The notes below the pieces were generated by a model, which worked only from the letters and a program-made list of their open reading frames with translations, was not told the origin of the DNA and made no database searches. A stretch of 8,196 bases of DNA from positions 1-8,196 of the forward strand of contig DAISJD010000136.1 in NCBI GenBank assembly GCA_036821645.1, read 5' to 3'. The stretch comes from DAISJD01 sp036821645 (GTDB lineage Bacteria; Pseudomonadota; Alphaproteobacteria; ATCC43930; CGMCC-115725). The position numbers were made by a program, and so were the translations under genes. Position 1 is the first letter of the stretch, and the number at the start of each line of letters is the position of its first letter. This document shows positions 5,262-8,196 of this stretch, in pieces.

Positions 5262-7874
5262 TTAGGATGCCGCTGCATCGAACGGCTGGGCTGGTGTCGG
5301 TGCAGGCGCATAGCGCGCCACGAGCGCCAGCAGGGCGTCGCGCGTCACGGGCTTGATCAAACAATCGTCAATCCCGGCCCGCGTCCCGATGGCGGCGTCC
5401 TTTAGGGCAAGATCGGCGGTCATGGCAATGATCGGAACCCGCGCGATCGCACCCGACAAGGCCCGAATATAGCGGGCGGCGGTCACCCCATCCATGACGG
5501 GCATCTGACTATCCATCAAAATCAAATCGATACGATCGTGCGACAGCACCTCCAAAACATCACGGCCGTTCCTAGCCATCACCACCCGATAGCCAGCACT
5601 TTGCAACAGATCCTGGGTCATCATCTGATTGATCGCGTTATCTTCCGCCAACAGAATGCTCACCTGATCCATTTCAAGGACCGGTTGGGCAAGCCGTGAC
5701 CGCAAGACGGCGATGGGCGGGGCCGCCGGCGCACAGACGAGATGCGCCCGCACGGTCGCCCCCTGACCTGGGTGATTGTCGAGACCCAGTTCCCCGCCCA
5801 TCAAACCGCACAAGGCCCGGCACAGGAAAAGACCAAGCCCGATCCCCCGATCGCCCGCGATGATGATCGGATCGGTCGCGGGTTTTTTAAGCCATGCCTT
5901 GATTTGTTCGTCGGCCGCACGGGAAAATCCCGATCCCTCGTCGCGCACGCTCAACCCCACATCGATCCGGCCGTCGGCCCTGTCCGCCGTCGCGACCGTG
6001 ACGGTGATCGTGCCGCCCGCACTATGGTCGATGGCATTGGAGAGAAGCGTGAACACGATCTGGCGAACGCGTTTTTCATCCCCCGACAACCAGGGCAGCG
6101 TCTGGGGCGGAATTTGCGCCTTGAGCGTAATGCCTTTGGCTTCGGCGTCCCGTGCAACCATCGACAATAAATCGGCCATCACCGCCTCAAAGTGAAACGG
6201 GGCCGTGGCAAGCGAGAGATCTCCCGACGCCAGCAGATGATAATCATAGAGATTTTCAAGCAATTGATCGATCTTACCGATGATGTGCCGGGCCGAACGC
6301 GCCGTTGCGGGGGCCGTCTCATCCGGGGGCGATCTTTCGATCGCGTGCGCCAATTGATCCAAACTTTGCCTGATCCGCTCGCTGGTCCCAGCAATGAGGG
6401 CCTTGGCCCATGGCGGTGACGCGTCTGTCGGCTGTCGGGTATCGGGTGCGCAGGCCTCGGCGATGTCGGTGATATCACGCGCGACACCGCGATAACCGAT
6501 AAACACACCGGCGCCATCGCGCACGGGGCTCGCCCGACACGAAAACACCCGATCCCCCGCCGCCGTTCGGCACCGCACCCGATAATCCACAAGCGGTTCC
6601 TGCCGATCCAGCACCTGCCGACGCGCGTCCGGGCAATGGGATACCTCAGCATCATCAGAGAGCCTGCGGCCCAGCATCACACGGGGATCGAAAGAACCAT
6701 GGGGCGCTGTTGGGTAGATCGTCGTGATGGCATGGGACACGTCACTCTGCCAGAACCAATCGCAGAACAGGGCGCCATCCGCCTGAAACGGCACCTCATC
6801 AGCATCAGACGATCTCCCCTTGACCCCTTCGGCCGCAATTCCGTCCCGCCCCGATGGGGCGATGGGACGGCGCCACCCAGCGACCGTCAACAAGACAAAA
6901 CCGCCGACAAGGATGCCACCTGCGAATAGCGCCACAGGATCAGGCCCGCCGCCAGATCCGCCATCCGGGCTCGTCAACACGGCGATCCGCCACGACCGAC
7001 CGCCATAGATAGCGCTTTTCTCAGCCAGAACAGGACCGGCTTGGCGATAGGGACGGGTCTCGTGATACAGGATTTGTTTGCCGGGTACGGCCGTTTGATC
7101 CTGAATCAAAGTCGAAAACCGCCCATCCTCGCGCAAAGTCCCAAGGCTCGCCTGGACCAAGGCGTGAATATCGATGAGGCTCAGCATGACGCCCTTGAGG
7201 GGGGCCGTCGCCTCGCCCGACCCCGCCTGAAAGACCGGCACCAACAGAAAGACGCAAAACGCGTCCGGCGATGCGTTGGCAAGACGCAGCCGCTGCGTCA
7301 TGATCGGGCGCGGACGTTGCGCCATCTCGTCCCAGATTTGGTCGAAACGCTCTTTTAAACCAGCGAGATCAAGACCGGTGCCAAGACCATTCACCATCGA
7401 TAAATCGGCGTAAAGCAACGGCCAATAGCGATCGCGGGCCGCCGCCGGGACGAACCGTCCCGACAAGCCGCGATCCAGGATCTGAAACGGCGTTCCCAGA
7501 GTCTCTTCGCCCTGGCGTTCAAAGGCCGCGCGTTCGGGCGCTGCCACGAACGGGACCCAGCCAAAACCGACCATCGACGGATACCGAGTTTTCAAAATCT
7601 GGGTCTCTCGTCGAAACCGTTCCAAATCGACCTCGCGATCTCCCGTCACCGATGCGCCAAAGGTCATGGCGGAGCCCGTCACAGCTGCGAGCGCCATCTC
7701 CACCCGGTCAACCTGCTGGCTCGCAGCGATCGTCAATAAGGCGCTGCGCTCGGCACGATGGTCGGCTATGAGATGGGCAGACCAAACCGCAAGGCAGACG
7801 AGGCCACCCAACATCAGGCCAACCCCCACAGGAATCGACGTCAATGCATGCGCCATGCGACGCCAGCCCGTCAC
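5262..7874 (-). CDS. Membrane-bound hybrid sensor histidine kinase-like protein (CHASE-PAS-HisKA-like-HATPase-receiver), acceptor His replaced
   Basis: This is a predicted inner-membrane signalling protein of 870 residues. I chose GTG 7874-7872 because AGGGGG (7881-7886) lies 6 bases upstream; GTG 7904 (10 residues longer) and ATG 7856 are alternatives. The order of parts is TM1 about 13-37, then a periplasmic CHASE sensor about 65-290 (FRRETQILKTRYPSMVGFGW, later YWPLLYAD...GLGTGLDL). TM2 is about 313-334. A PAS domain about 368-470 begins DWFWQSD and ends YRGVARDITD. A HisKA-like helical pair is about 490-555. The HATPase, about 595-712, has the N-box SNA at N613, the G1 box DEGSG at 645-649 and the G2 box GIGLGL at 677-682. 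The receiver, about 738-855, has acidic pair E744/D745, acceptor D788, T819 and K841. The oddity is in the H-box: TSERIRQSL aligns with MSHEIRTPL, putting E499 where the phospho-accepting histidine belongs. The F-box phenylalanines are also not evident. H510 is nearby but off register. No response regulator gene adjoins. Domain calls are firm; kinase activity is uncertain. Confidence 0.95.
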   Translation of the reverse strand: MTGWRRMAHALTSIPVGVGLMLGGLVCLAVWSAHLIADHRAERSALLTIAASQQVDRVEMALAAVTGSAMTFGASVTGDREVDLERFRRETQILKTRYPSMVGFGWVPFVAAPERAAFERQGEETLGTPFQILDRGLSGRFVPAAARDRYWPLLYADLSMVNGLGTGLDLAGLKERFDQIWDEMAQRPRPIMTQRLRLANASPDAFCVFLLVPVFQAGSGEATAPLKGVMLSLIDIHALVQASLGTLREDGRFSTLIQDQTAVPGKQILYHETRPYRQAGPVLAEKSAIYGGRSWRIAVLTSPDGGSGGGPDPVALFAGGILVGGFVLLTVAGWRRPIAPSGRDGIAAEGVKGRSSDADEVPFQADGALFCDWFWQSDVSHAITTIYPTAPHGSFDPRVMLGRRLSDDAEVSHCPDARRQVLDRQEPLVDYRVRCRTAAGDRVFSCRASPVRDGAGVFIGYRGVARDITDIAEACAPDTRQPTDASPPWAKALIAGTSERIRQSLDQLAHAIERSPPDETAPATARSARHIIGKIDQLLENLYDYHLLASGDLSLATAPFHFEAVMADLLSMVARDAEAKGITLKAQIPPQTLPWLSGDEKRVRQIVFTLLSNAIDHSAGGTITVTVATADRADGRIDVGLSVRDEGSGFSRAADEQIKAWLKKPATDPIIIAGDRGIGLGLFLCRALCGLMGGELGLDNHPGQGATVRAHLVCAPAAPPIAVLRSRLAQPVLEMDQVSILLAEDNAINQMMTQDLLQSAGYRVVMARNGRDVLEVLSHDRIDLILMDSQMPVMDGVTAARYIRALSGAIARVPIIAMTADLALKDAAIGTRAGIDDCLIKPVTRDALLALVARYAPAPTPAQPFDAAAS

Positions 7875-7880
7875 AGCGAT

Positions 7881-7886
7881 CCCCCT
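7881..7886 (-). promoter_or_regulatory. Ribosome binding site of the sensor kinase gene (decides the start)
   Basis: On the - strand the bases are AGGGGG, 6 bases ahead of the GTG at 7874. No comparable site precedes the farther GTG at 7904, so the 870-residue form is preferred. Confidence 0.65.
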
Positions 7887-8006
7887 TTGTTGACAACCAT
7901 GCACCCATCGATCCCGGTTGAAACGGCCCCAGTCAGGCCCAGATCGTGCCGTAGAATTTTACTGACCGCCAGTCACACCAACTTCTCTTTTTAATAAGTT
8001 TAAAAT

Positions 8007-8039
8007 CACTCTATCATCCAAATTTCCGAAAGTAGAGTG
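8007..8039. repeat. 7-bp inverted repeat (possible hairpin)
   Basis: CACTCTA (8007-8013) and TAGAGTG (8033-8039) are perfect inverted copies separated by 19 bases. The loop is long, so a stable hairpin is doubtful. A T-run begins 22 bases further right, too far for an ordinary terminator. It could be a protein-binding site; arm length alone does not exclude chance. Confidence 0.35.
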
Positions 8040-8196
8040 GGGATCGAAACTGGACGAGGATTTTTTTATTGTACGCCATTAAATATTCATCAATTAATTT
8101 CATTTTTATAAAAAAAACAATAATAAAAATTAAATTTTACTCATTTAAAATAATAAATCAAAATCAATATAAAATTGCCGCATTGAATCTTGCAAA

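Larger units (their letters stand above)
7875..8196. other. Non-coding region upstream of the sensor kinase, turning extremely AT-rich
   Basis: These 322 bases hold no gene I can support. The part next to the kinase (7875-7980) has ordinary mixed composition and contains its ribosome binding site; I see no convincing promoter there. From about 7981 the sequence turns sharply AT-rich. By hand count, 8081-8170 contains 8 G or C bases in 90, against strongly GC-rich genes to the left. From 8076 to 8176 there are ten C and no G on the + strand. A 7-bp inverted repeat lies at 8007-8039 and a run of seven T at 8061-8067. It may hold the promoter region of the kinase and of a gene to the right, or mark the edge of foreign DNA. 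Confidence 0.75.

Noticed and set aside
5244..5266. Possible hairpins between the convergent thioesterase and kinase genes (GCGATCGC; CCTAA with TTAGG)
   Set aside because: The stems are only about 4-5 bp with no following T-run, and one arm overlaps the kinase stop codon. This is too weak to call a terminator.
7929..7975. Two copies of CCAGTCA exactly 40 bases apart upstream of the kinase
   Set aside because: A repeated 7-mer within a region this size is not unlikely by chance, and the flanking bases differ.
8014..8103. Small open frame on the - strand, 29 codons from ATG 8103 to TGA 8014
   Set aside because: There is no ribosome binding site before the ATG, the frame is closed by a stop just upstream at about 8137, and the sequence is AT-driven. 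I cannot support it as a gene without conservation or expression data.
8089..8103. IHF-like sequence near ATCAATTAATTT
   Set aside because: It departs from the consensus at both ends, and near matches are common in AT-rich DNA.

Overview
The window looks like chromosomal DNA of an alphaproteobacterium, perhaps Rhodospirillales. That placement rests on GC-rich coding sequence with strongly G/C-biased third positions, a CHASE-PAS hybrid sensor kinase of a kind common in that order, and an MdtA/MdtB/C-type efflux pair. It is inferred from protein style only. There are no mobile elements, RNA genes or CRISPR arrays that I can support.

Layout from left to right. (1) Positions 1-4159, + strand: the 3' part of an MdtA-like periplasmic adaptor gene, overlapping by 4 bases a complete RND-type inner-membrane efflux pump of 1048 residues. 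Together they supply two of the three parts of a tripartite drug efflux system; no outer-membrane channel gene is in view. (2) Positions 4194-4628, - strand: a MarR-family regulator, convergent with the pump. (3) Positions 4629-4693: a compact divergent promoter region with a perfect 12-bp palindrome at its centre. (4) Positions 4694-5242, + strand: a PaaI-type hotdog thioesterase, divergent from the MarR gene. (5) Positions 5262-7874, - strand: a large membrane-bound CHASE-PAS-kinase-receiver protein, convergent with the thioesterase. (6) Positions 7875-8196: a non-coding stretch that falls from ordinary composition to extremely AT-rich, with 101 bases lacking any G on the + strand.

How the genes may work together. 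The adaptor and pump form one translationally coupled unit. The MarR regulator probably represses itself and the thioesterase through the shared palindrome, because both predicted promoters overlap it. Whether it also controls the efflux genes cannot be judged here, because their promoter lies left of the window. The sensor kinase has its own strand and ribosome binding site and no adjacent response regulator.

The most unusual point is in the sensor kinase. It aligns well to a standard HisKA dimerisation helix, but the residue at the phospho-accepting histidine position is glutamate (E499). The ATP-binding N, G1 and G2 motifs and the receiver aspartate are retained. It may be a pseudokinase-like or DivL-like signalling protein, or it may use another histidine. 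The AT-rich, G-less right edge is the second point worth following up.
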